Source of the DNA: Sesamum alatum
Lineage: Eukaryota; Streptophyta; Magnoliopsida; Lamiales; Pedaliaceae
Direction: 5' to 3'
Assembly: GCA_034509735.1 (NCBI GenBank)
Contig: JACGWO010000010.1
Span: forward strand, 11,731,193-11,795,192
DNA length: 64,000 nucleotides
Shown here: positions 33,195 to 42,752 of the stretch, piece by piece
How positions within the stretch are numbered: the first letter of the stretch is position 1
Layout of the letters: each line of letters begins with the position of its first letter
Notes under the pieces: generated by a model
Told to the model about the DNA's origin: nothing
Seen by the model: only the letters and a program-made list of their open reading frames with translations
Databases searched by the model: none
Position numbers and translations under genes: made by a program

Positions 33195-34959
33195 AGTATC
33201 CTGGGAGGTGTCCATTCAAAGACTATATCGTTTTCTTTCAGATAATCGAGAAACTCGCCACTAAGGTACTCACCGCCTCGGTCTGATTGTAGAACTTTAA
33301 TTTTGCACTCGGTTTTGGTTCTCAGCTTCAAGTCTGAAGTCTTTAAACCTCTCAAGAGCTTCTGACTTGTACCTCATTAGGTAAACATAACCGTATCGTG
33401 AGTGATCATCGGTGAAGGTTAGGAAGTAGGAGAACCCACCTCTGGCTTGTGTCCTTAGTGGTCCACATACGTATGTATGACCAAGTCCACTACACCTGCG
33501 ACAAGCCTACTTTGTCCTAAAAAGGGCCTCTTGGTCATTTTTCCTTTAATGCAAGATTCACAAGTTGGTAGATCGCTCAAGTCCCTAACCTCTAGGTTTT
33601 TTGAGTCGACCAACTTCTTTATCCTTTCTTGAGATATGTGACCTACCCTTGCATACCACAGTTGTGTGTCCCCGTGATTATCTATTTTGCATTTGTGTTG
33701 ACCATTCATAATGAAATTCGATTGTTGCAGGATATAGAGTCCGTTATTAAGTGTACCGAGCAGATAAGCCATCCACCCTTCATCAAATTAAAATATTTTT
33801 TATTGATCGAAAATTCATAACCACTTTTGTCTAACAATGGAACGGAAATGATATTTTTGATCATGTTTGGTATAATAAACCTCCTCTAAATCTGTCCTAA
33901 CACGATCACTAACTACTAAGGTGGCGGTTCCTACTGCTTCTGCAGCAACGACCTTGCTATTGCCAAGATTTAGGACTATATCGCCGCTACTCAGTTTTCT
34001 GCTTCTTTTCAACACCTGCAAGTCGTTGCAAATGTGAACTCCACAATCGGTATCTAATACCCAAGAGGCAAATTTAGTGACCATATTAACTTTAATCATA
34101 AACTCACCTTGCTTGGAGAGAAGTTTGGGGCAATCCCTCTTCCAATGCCCTTTCTCACGGCAATGAATACATATGTCATTTGCCCTCTACTGTTGCTTCG
34201 AGTCAACCTTCCTTTTTCCTTTGCCTTTCCCCACTTTGGCAACGGGAATGCTCTTAGCGTTGGCAGTGGCTTTAACGCCCTTTCCCTTTCCCTTCTTCCT
34301 TTTCCAACGTCCGGCGCCCTTGCCTATCGTCTTGGAAGTCGAAGCCTCTCCAACAATACCGATGGCGTAGAATTTTTGGTCGTTGCCTCGTATTGCACCA
34401 ACTTATTGATCAACTCATGGATGCCCTTCTCAAGAGCATTCATGTTGTAGTTAACAATTAATTGCTTGAAGGAGGGTGGGAGTGACTGAAGAATCACATC
34501 AATGTATGTTTAGTTTATCGAGCCCTGCTTTGAGGTCTTCGAGCTTTTTCACTAAGGTAAGCATCTTGACGCCATGCTCATGTACAGAGGATCCCTCAGT
34601 CATCTTAGTTCCAAAGAACGCCATCGTCGCAACATACCTAATATGCCGGTCCGGGACTGCATAGCAATCCTTCAGGCGAGCTATTATGGAAGGAACGTCG
34701 TCTAGCCTCTCAGTATCTCATTAGTCATAGATGCCCGCATGATGCTATGGAATTTTCGATTATCCTGATGCTAAGTCTCGAACGTCTCATGTTCTTCGGG
34801 CGTGGATCCTTCCGGAAAAGTTCGAGAAAACGGCTTGTCTATGACATAACCTTGGTTCTCATAATCGACGACTATCCTCAGATTGCGCAATCAGTCATTG
34901 TAATTTGTTATATTAAATTTGTTTGTCTCAAGTACGGTTGATAACGGGTTCTTAGATAT
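33195..34959 (-). pseudogene. Element B: gag, protease and first half of integrase, broken
   Basis: Continues B on the far side of L. Integrase core and pre-integrase module at 33195-33780 (WYARVGHISQERIKKLVDSK, CESCIKGKMTKRPF). Protease region at 33815-34100 (SWVLDTDCGVHICNDLQ: DTG has become DTD). Zinc knuckle at about 34125-34165 and Gag core at about 34380-34959. The Gag start codon is mutated (ATA at 34959-34957 where the others have ATG). Several stops and frameshifts, including a stop just before the knuckle (about 34190). Unlike L and I, the gag and knuckle frames are in register here, apart from that stop. Confidence 0.9.
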
Positions 34960-35848
34960 GGTTTTAAATCTACATTTAAAAATAGAATATAATCAGCAGA
35001 ATAAAAAAGTTTTTTTAATAATAATTAAAGACTTGGACTTCAGTCATTTAATGCTCCCACTACTTCTATGAAAACACGACACTCTCAAACGTTATTTTCG
35101 GAAAAACCTTTCCTAGTGGGCTTGGGATCCACAACGATGTTTCCCATATCCCGCTTTTATGATTCGCATGAAAAACAGCTTGTGGGAGGTATTCCATACA
35201 ATTCAGTCTAACGAGATTCCCATGATGTCTTGCCTCACCCTTTTACGTGATCCCAAGGACTCGAAGAGAATCACGTTATTCAGGCGTTAGACCCCACCCA
35301 ATCAACCGAATCATAGCACTCACTGCTACCCCCATAACTCGTGAGACAGGCAATAGGAGTGTGTTCACTTTGTTCACAATAAAGTGCAGCTTATTATCTA
35401 GACAAAAGACGTGCCACGACCTGTGAGACCACGTAATTGACTAAAACCAACTTCCTCACTTTGTCATGGATGGAAGGTTTGGACGAACTACTAGAGTTCT
35501 AGTTCATTTATTAAGGGTCTAATATTTAGCTTGGTCCAGTCAAGTGAGAGTTTAATGACCGAGATGGCATTATACCACATACATATATCCATTTTCCATA
35601 GATCGTTTTGCATGATATAGCAGTAATACGATAAATAAACCATTCATTCATCATATAAGCCACATGCAAAATAAAAGGCTAGCACGCCCCTGTTGGATGA
35701 TCACAAGCTTGAATCCTATGCGACCCACTGAGCCCGCAGTGGACCTATGGTCAATCTAAGGTTGGTCCTACACTATTACATTTAATAATAGAAACCCATC
35801 AACACACTGATGGGCCTTGCCTCTTTCCATCGGGTCTCCGTGGAACTC
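34960..35848 (-). other. Element B leader, gag-proximal part
   Basis: Parallel to 28920-29790 of L: a GCTCCCACT box (35053-35061), CCTAGTGGGCTTGGGATCC (35113), GTGCCACGACCTGTGAGACC (35410) and GAGCCCGCAGTGGACC (35728). Cut at 35853 by a plus-strand solo LTR. Confidence 0.8.
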
Positions 35849-35853
35849 CTTGG

Positions 35854-36715
35854 TGTTAGAATAGGTGACCAGAAAGCTAATTGGATTGACGGTTTTGGGA
35901 ACTATTCGTCAATGTTTATTAATACAATATTATCCTGATGAATAGAGTAAGTATTAATCACTGGCACTGTGTTTGTTGTGCTTACTACTAATGTCGAACG
36001 GCGTTTCAACTTCACAACAAATGCCCATAGACCAATTGGATAACTTATGTAGTTGGGTTGCGCATTGGATGGCAGCTATGAAACCAACTACTGAGGGTTG
36101 GTTTGAAACATTCCAAGTCGAGGACTTCGAGACTGGGCATCGAGTGTCCTATTGAGACTTGCACTAAGTAGTTCATTCACTGGGTGAGTGCCGAGTTTCA
36201 TCGGCGACAGACGAAGGTCATCTATGCAATTTTAGTGGGTTAGTTGACAAGGTGGTCGACTGACTGAAGTGACTCGTGGGAATCGTCATATGGAAGCCTT
36301 GGAGGCTTAGTCGGTATGACTAGAATTTCAATTTCCGATAGTACGGGATTAGTCCTCGGACTTGAGGAATTATGGGAGTCACGTGCATATGAAGACTGTA
36401 TCTTGGATCTAGCGAGATGTGATCATTCTATAAGATGGCCATTATAAGCTTTGTCACATGCAAATAAACACGTGTATCCAATCGAAATACAAAACCGAGA
36501 AAGGTATTCCGATTTACATTTATGCTCTTGGTTTCTTCTTTATTCTATAGCCATGAATGCTTATTTATTATATATGATTATATTCTACGTTTATGCACCG
36601 ATAGCCCGGGGAACGTTCAACGGTACACCCCTTGAACGCGATTTAAATTCTTTTATTCCGCACGTTTCTTATCTCCACTGCGCTTTTGCCGCGTTCCCTG
36701 GCCGATCTCCCTTCA
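35854..36715 (+). mobile_element. Internally deleted copia solo LTR (862 bp) in the leader of B
   Basis: Starts TGTTAGAATAGGTGACC at 35854 and ends GATCTCCCTTCA at 36715, with a perfect duplication CTTGG (35849-35853 and 36716-36720). The 5' part matches LTR E/J up to about 36457 (AAGCTTTGTCAC), then jumps to the 3' leader part (ACACGTGTATCC), so roughly 1.2 kb of a normal LTR is missing inside. The intact duplication shows the deletion happened after insertion or was carried in. Confidence 0.9.
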
Positions 36716-36720
36716 CTTGG

Positions 36721-37806
36721 ATCATCCTTTCTAGGGCATCCTTCATCTTCTTCATCAAAAAAGAAAATAAAACCTCACATCTATACTACTCTCATTACAA
36801 ATTAAAAAGAAACTCCGGCGAACACCCGGGGGAGTACATTTGGAGGGAGATAGAATGCCTTATTATTCCAAGGCAATGAGAAGAGAGCGACAGAGAGGAA
36901 AATAAAACGAGGCACACAAGCCCAACATAAAATTAAACCATACATTCGGTCTAGGGCTTGTGATCATCTGTTCCCATTAAACGCAAATAATATTGCACTT
37001 AATTCATGATATCCAACATCATCAATCCATAAAAAAAAATTAAATAACTTATATACTCAAAATTGGTGCAACAATAGCAATGCTTTTCTTGTTAGGAAAA
37101 ATAATATAATTTCGTCATTATTCAAACAATATTAAATTTTTGTGGTTCCAAACCAAACAAAATAAAATATTTCTAAATAATGTCTTTAAGAAAAACATGC
37201 AAAAATAATAAAATATTTCCAAAAAAAATAAGGAAAACCAACCGGAGACGGCTGAGGGTCGCCGCTGCCGACGGCGCCCTCGTCGAAAAATACAGGCTCG
37301 TAGGCCCAGCCTGCCGCCTGCGCGTGCTGAGCGCGTCGGCTGGGCACGCGTGCACGAGCTCCCCTGCCTGCGTGCGCGCACACCTAGTTGCGCCTCCTGC
37401 GCGCGCGGCCGCAGGCAGTCTGGATCTGCCTGCCTGCGCGTGCTGGCACCCCTGACCAGGCGGCCGCGCACAAGCCCCATTGCCTGTGTGTGCTGCACTG
37501 CAGCGTAACCTGCGGGCGTCGCCTGCAGTCAGCACACACGCGCCGTGCGCGCCTGGCCTTGTGCACTGCGCGCGGTTAGCCGGTGGCTGCCGCATTATCC
37601 ATTTTTCTGTTCCATATTATTATTCTGCCCTGTCTTTCAAGAAACCAAGAAAACCATGAAGACTAAGATTTTGTGCAAAATTAATACGATCAACCCATGA
37701 AATTACGACATGCTTCAAACGTAAATTAAAAGCAACGTAAATCACGCTTTACACGTATAACACATGAAACCCTAGGCCTATACACCGAACCGGGCTTTTG
37801 ATACCA
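36721..37806 (-). other. Element B leader, LTR-proximal part, with primer site
   Basis: Resumes the B leader: AT-rich, then the GC-rich block at about 37240-37580, then CCCTAGGCCTATACACCGAACC (written here as 37770-37791) and the primer site TGGTATCAAAAGC on the minus strand (37794-37806), which has diverged from TGGTATCAGAGC. Confidence 0.82.
37240..37580 (-). other. GC-rich leader block of element B
   Basis: Same position as the block of L but less extreme. Contains a perfect 8 bp stem GCAGGCAG-TCTGGAT-CTGCCTGC (37411-37433), a likely relative of the L and I hairpins. The remainder has lost clear arms. Confidence 0.7.
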
Positions 37807-37807
37807 A

Positions 37808-38254
37808 TGAAAGAAATGGGAAAGTGCGATATAAATAAAAACATGAAATCGAACATGCTTGTATCAAAACGTAAATACACGTTCAAGGGATGTCCCCTTG
37901 AACCTACCAGGTGTTCGGTGTATCTCATGATTAATATAAACATGCAATTATCATGGTGACCATAGGGTGGAAACGAAAAGAACCAAAATCAAAAAACCTC
38001 CCCGGTTGTAGTATTGTCTTCGTACCGCTACACGTGTTATTTCACGTTTTGCCACCAAGATCCTAGTGATAGGAACCCTTTAAATCGTCCAAGCAATCCT
38101 ACTGGTTCTTGATCCCCGTGCTAGCAAGAAATCAAGAGCGTATATAGGGAGGACGAATCGACCCAAACATTTTTAATTAACATGATCAATCAGTCAAGAG
38201 TTCACTTGTCTTAAACAAGGAACTTTGAATTTTCTTGGAGGAAAAGGGGAAGGG

Positions 38255-38307
<53 letters not shown>

Positions 38308-39785
38308 CAGCCAGTGGTGTGTGTGCTCACAAGATGATCAATCCTTTATGTGCATGCTTCTATGAGTATTTATAGAAGTGGAATCCTATTCCTTTTCAAA
38401 CTCTAATTTAAGAAGCAAACTTTGACTAGGATTTTGACCTAGTCAAATCCTAGTCAAACTAGACTTTAGACTTAGTCAAACTAATTTAGGCCCTTGATCT
38501 CTCTACTTCAATCTCATCTGTCCATCACCTTGATGGATTACTTATGGAATATCGAAATCTTATTTAAATAAACTATAGGGCTTTAAATAATTAATATTTA
38601 TTTATTTTAAGCCCATTTCCTCATTTCTAGTAAATCTAATTTATTAGTTAATTCCATTTAATCTAATTAAAGGAATCAACAATACAAGAAAAGGGAAACC
38701 AATTTAATCCAATTAAATTATTCAACCTCCCGAGATTAATTCTAAATTAATTCCTTTGTTACCGGCAGATTGTGTGTGACTCTTTAGGTTCACCCTCAGC
38801 TATACTTGGGCGAATCTCCAATCATCTCATGAAGGGAATTCGTCCGTTACCATGGGTTGCTGTCTAGCAACGGTCCATGACACTATAGACTAGGTGAATA
38901 TTATGGCGTGAACATTTAGGCTCTTCAATACGTTGATCCTTCCATCTACTATCTCACACCTATAGTTTAGGGTATGCACATTTAGGATGTTGGTACCCAT
39001 TCTTTACTTAAACCTTGGCTTGTCCACACTCAACATCACAAGGATCCCATCCCATTGTTCAGTCACTATGGCCACAGATTTATTGAGGACGAGTCTTATA
39101 GTAAAGTGAGATATTACTGTCAACACTTTTGACAGGAGATGGATCCTCTCTTAGGACCTATTGTCCACACTACACATCTTGATTGCACTAGACAGGGCTT
39201 ATGACAACCTAGTCTCTTGACTTGATAGCCTTTTGCCAAACCTAAGATACATGCATGGTGTGTATATGATCTCAGTAGTCCCTCAAGTCTGAGGATCAAA
39301 TCCGTACTGTTGGAACCAAGAATGCAAGTCATACCGATTGATCCTACTCAAGGTCTTCCACATAATGATCCCCACGAGTTACCTCAGTCAGCTAGCACCC
39401 AGCTGGCTGACCCACTAACATTGCATGGACGAACCTCATCACTTGTCGATGAAACGTGACTGCAATTGCTTAGTGCAAGTCTCAAACGGACTCTTGATAC
39501 CTTATCTCGAGATCCCTTGACTTGTAGTGTTTCAGACCGATCCACAGAAATAGATTTCATGAACTGCCATCCTATGCGCAGTTCAGTTTCTAGGATTGAT
39601 GTTTCGGTCTGTGGGCTTTGCTTGTGCATTGAACAGTTAATATAAAGCAGTAATTGAACACAAACAAAGTTTAATCCAAATGAATATCACTTTATTATTC
39701 ATGATAATTATTAAAACACCAAAACTGTTCAGCCATAGGTTACATAAGTCCAATCAGATTGGCTTCACGGTCACCTATTCTAGCA
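37808..39785 (-). repeat. Element B 5' LTR (1978 bp)
   Basis: Minus strand, ending TTTCTTTCA at 37808 next to the primer site and starting at 39785 with TGCTAGAATAGG (the usual TGTTAG with one change). Holds a (GA)n microsatellite at about 38268-38307. The palindrome is decayed (TATGGCCACAGA, about 39068). The matching B 3' LTR is truncated at 18977. To the right it abuts the middle of another LTR (M). Confidence 0.88.
38268..38307. repeat. (GA)n microsatellite in LTR B
   Basis: An almost perfect run of about 20 GA units. Confidence 0.95.
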
Positions 39786-40132
39786 ACATAGTACTCATCT
39801 AATGAATGCAATCCTTAGTACAAGTCTCTATAGGACCCTCGATACCCATTCTCGAGGTCTTTGACTTGGACTGTTTCAGACCTATCTACAGAAGTTGGTT
39901 TCATGACCGTCATCCTATGCGCGGTCCGACTTCTTGGATTCATACGTCCGGTCTGTGGGCGTTTGTTATGACATCTAAATGACATTCAATGCAAGCAGTA
40001 AGCACAAGAAACTCATCGTTGCCAATGATAAATCCTTACTACATTCATCAACATAATATTACTGATTTAAAGATTGACGAATGGTTCTCAGAACAACCAA
40101 CCACATTTATTTTTTGGTCACCCATTCTAACA
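39786..40132 (-). repeat. LTR fragment M (347 bp)
   Basis: Minus-strand LTR 5' part: starts TGTTAGAATGGGTGACC at 40132 and runs to 39786, where it meets the B 5' LTR. Closest to LTR J (shared CATTGGCAACGATGAGTTT and CTTACTGCTTG). Probably an LTR into which B inserted, whose other part was lost together with the truncated left end of B. On the right it joins gag of element E. Confidence 0.75.
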
Positions 40133-40550
40133 GTAGGAGGGATCCTCATCAGAAGAGCGTTTGACGTTCAATGACTGGCAAGAGGACAACCACAAGGTCC
40201 GCAACATCATACTAGCATCCATGACTAATGAGATCTAGAAACAGTATGATCGGCTAGATGATGTCAGCTCGATAATGCTCCGCATGAAAGACGTTTATGC
40301 GGTACCGGACTGGCATATTAGATATGCTGGGACGAAGGCATTTTTCGGAGCTAAGATGACAGAAGGGTCGTCTGTACACTAGCACGGAGTGATGATGCTA
40401 TCCCTAGTGGAGAAGCTCAAAGACCTCTGAGCTATCTTGGAAAAGAGACGTACATTAACGTGATCCTTTAGTCTCTTCCTCCCTCTTATGACTCGTTTAT
40501 CGTTAACTATAACATGAATGGGCTTCAAAAAAACCTTCATGAGTTGATAA
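40133..40550 (+). pseudogene. Element E gag, part 1
   Basis: Gag core starting mid-protein (region of EERLTF...), then IILASMTNEI-stop-KQYDRLDD, RHI-to-WHIRYAGTKAFFGAKMTEGSSV, VEKLKDL, NYNMNGLQ-like and HELI. Several stops and a frameshift. The N-terminus is missing where it meets M. Interrupted at 40550 by solo LTR D; it resumes at 42753. Confidence 0.85.
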
Positions 40551-42747
40551 TGTTAGAATAGGTGACAAGAAAGCCAATAGGTTTGGTGATTTGTAACCTA
40601 TTATACAACTCGATGTAAATGTAATATTATTTTGTGATGAATAAAATGAGTATTTATCACTTCTGGTGCTTACTTTGTTGCGCTCATTTCACATTTGTTA
40701 AAACGGTGTTTAACTTATATCGCAACAAAGCCCACAGACCATGGATAACAACTCGTGCAGTTGGGCCACGCATTGGATGGTGGTCATGAAACCAACTGAT
40801 TAAGCGTTGGGTCTGAAACGTTCCAAGTCGAGGACCTCGAGACAGCGCATCGAGAGTCCTATTGAGACTTGCATCAAGAGTCGTGTTCATTGGATGAGTG
40901 TCGTGTTTCATTGGCGACAGGCGTGGGACGCCTACACGATCTTGATAGGTTGGTCGACTGGGGTCGAGCCGACTGGACTGACTCGGGGGATCATCATATG
41001 GAAGCCTTGGAGGCTTGGTCGGTATGATTGGTTTTCCCCAGTTCTGATAGTACGGGAGTAATCCTCAGACTTGAGGGATCATGGCAGTCGCGTGCACATG
41101 ACGGCTGTATCTTGGATCTGGCGAGAGGTAATCATTTTGTAAGATGATTATCATAAGCCTTGTCCAGTGCAGTCGGAATGTGTAGTGAGGACGATGGATT
41201 CCAAGAAGAGGATCCGTCCCCTGTTAGTATGTGACAGAGGTATCTCCTATGCACTCTCAGACACGTTCATGCTGTTTGAAGCTGTGGCCACAGTGGTTGG
41301 TCGAACAGGGAATGATTTCCTGTGTCGACGCAATAAAGCATACGTGGTCTCGAGTATTAAGCATAGATGCCTAGTCAAGGATGGGAACCGAGGCTCAATT
41401 CCATACCCTAGACTAAGGCCGGGAGGCGGTAGATGGAAGGATCGTACCCGTATAGAATCGGCGCCTAAATGTTCACGCCAATTCACCTAGTCTCTAGTGC
41501 CATGGACCGTTGCTAGACGGCCACCCATGGTAACGGGCCCTTGTGGGACACAGGCCCAAGTCTAGCTGAGGGTGAACCTAAAGAGTCACACACAAATCAC
41601 CGAGGAGGTTGAGAGATCGACTTGGAGTCAATCTCGAAGGATAAATAAGTAATTGGATTACTTAAGGGAAAGTCCATTGGATGGACGGGCCGATATTCTA
41701 TTGGGCTTTCATTTAATCGGTAAATTGGATTTTCGATTAAATATGAAAAGTTGAGACGTTGAGTCGTTGGATCTTTTAATTGGATTAAAAGATCAACGAG
41801 AATAATTTAAATGGACACTAAATTGGATTTAATATTGGGTTTGTCATAATTGGATTACGATAAAACCCGGTCCGTTAAATTATACCGGAGAGGAGAAATA
41901 ATTCCTGTTTTGGACTTCTTCCCTTAATTAAACATGGCCGACATGCTCCCTTGGAGGAAGCAAAATCAGCCATGTTTCATGCTAAGTGGTATGTTGACTT
42001 ATCTCTTTTGGAAAGAGACAAATCAACTCCAATTAAGCTCTTCCCTTTTGGTATGATTTGATCATACCATAAATTTTGGTAAGCTTGATTAAAGAATTGA
42101 TGGTGATTGATTGGAATGAATCTAGACATCCTTGGATGAACCTAGACGCATTCCAATAATCACATTAATTATGTATATATATTAGAATATACAACACCAA
42201 GCATAAGTGATTCATTATTCATCTTTTTATAGGAAAAAGAGAAGACAAAATCCCTCTCCTCTCTCTCAACTCTCGGCCCTTCTCCCTCTCTCACACTTGT
42301 GTTCTTCACTTGATTTTGAATCAAGAAGAAGAACAAAGTAAGTTTAAGAGAGCAATGATTCATAGTGTTCTTCTCTTAAACCGATTCCTTCTTAAACCCA
42401 TTCTTTTCTAGCAAGAAGAATGTGTGTTTCTTCCGGTGTGGTGTGGATCACCATTGGAGAATGCATACGTTTGGATTTCGTGAGCATTCCGGAGAAGGAA
42501 CAACGCAAGTAGCCGGGAGCATACGCTAAACAATCAAAGGTAACAGTTTATTACGCTTTGATTGATTATATATATTTATCTATGCCCTATCTGTTTAAAT
42601 ATATATTTTCAATATTTACACATTCTAGATCGAACGCCCGGTTGAGCACCCAAGGGTACACCCCTTGGGATTCGTTTATTTAAATTAGATTTAAATTTAG
42701 GCACTTTTCTCGCTTTCTGACTTCCGGGCGGATCCGCTTGTCCTTCA
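40551..42747 (+). mobile_element. Solo LTR D (2197 bp) in gag of E
   Basis: TGTTAGAATAGG at 40551 to GGATCCGCTTGTCCTTCA at 42747, with a perfect duplication GATAA (40546-40550 and 42748-42752). Removing it rejoins the Gag segment HELI/NML. It contains CTGTGGCCACAG (41282-41293), the CCATGG inverted repeat (41500-41529), and a 107-residue sense open frame (41167-41490) that is also open in LTR H. No primer site or coding follows, so it is a solo LTR. Confidence 0.96.
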
Positions 42748-42752
42748 GATAA

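Noticed and set aside
36451..36879. 142-residue open frame
   Set aside because: Crosses the end of the deleted solo LTR, its CTTGG duplication and the leader of B; no homology.
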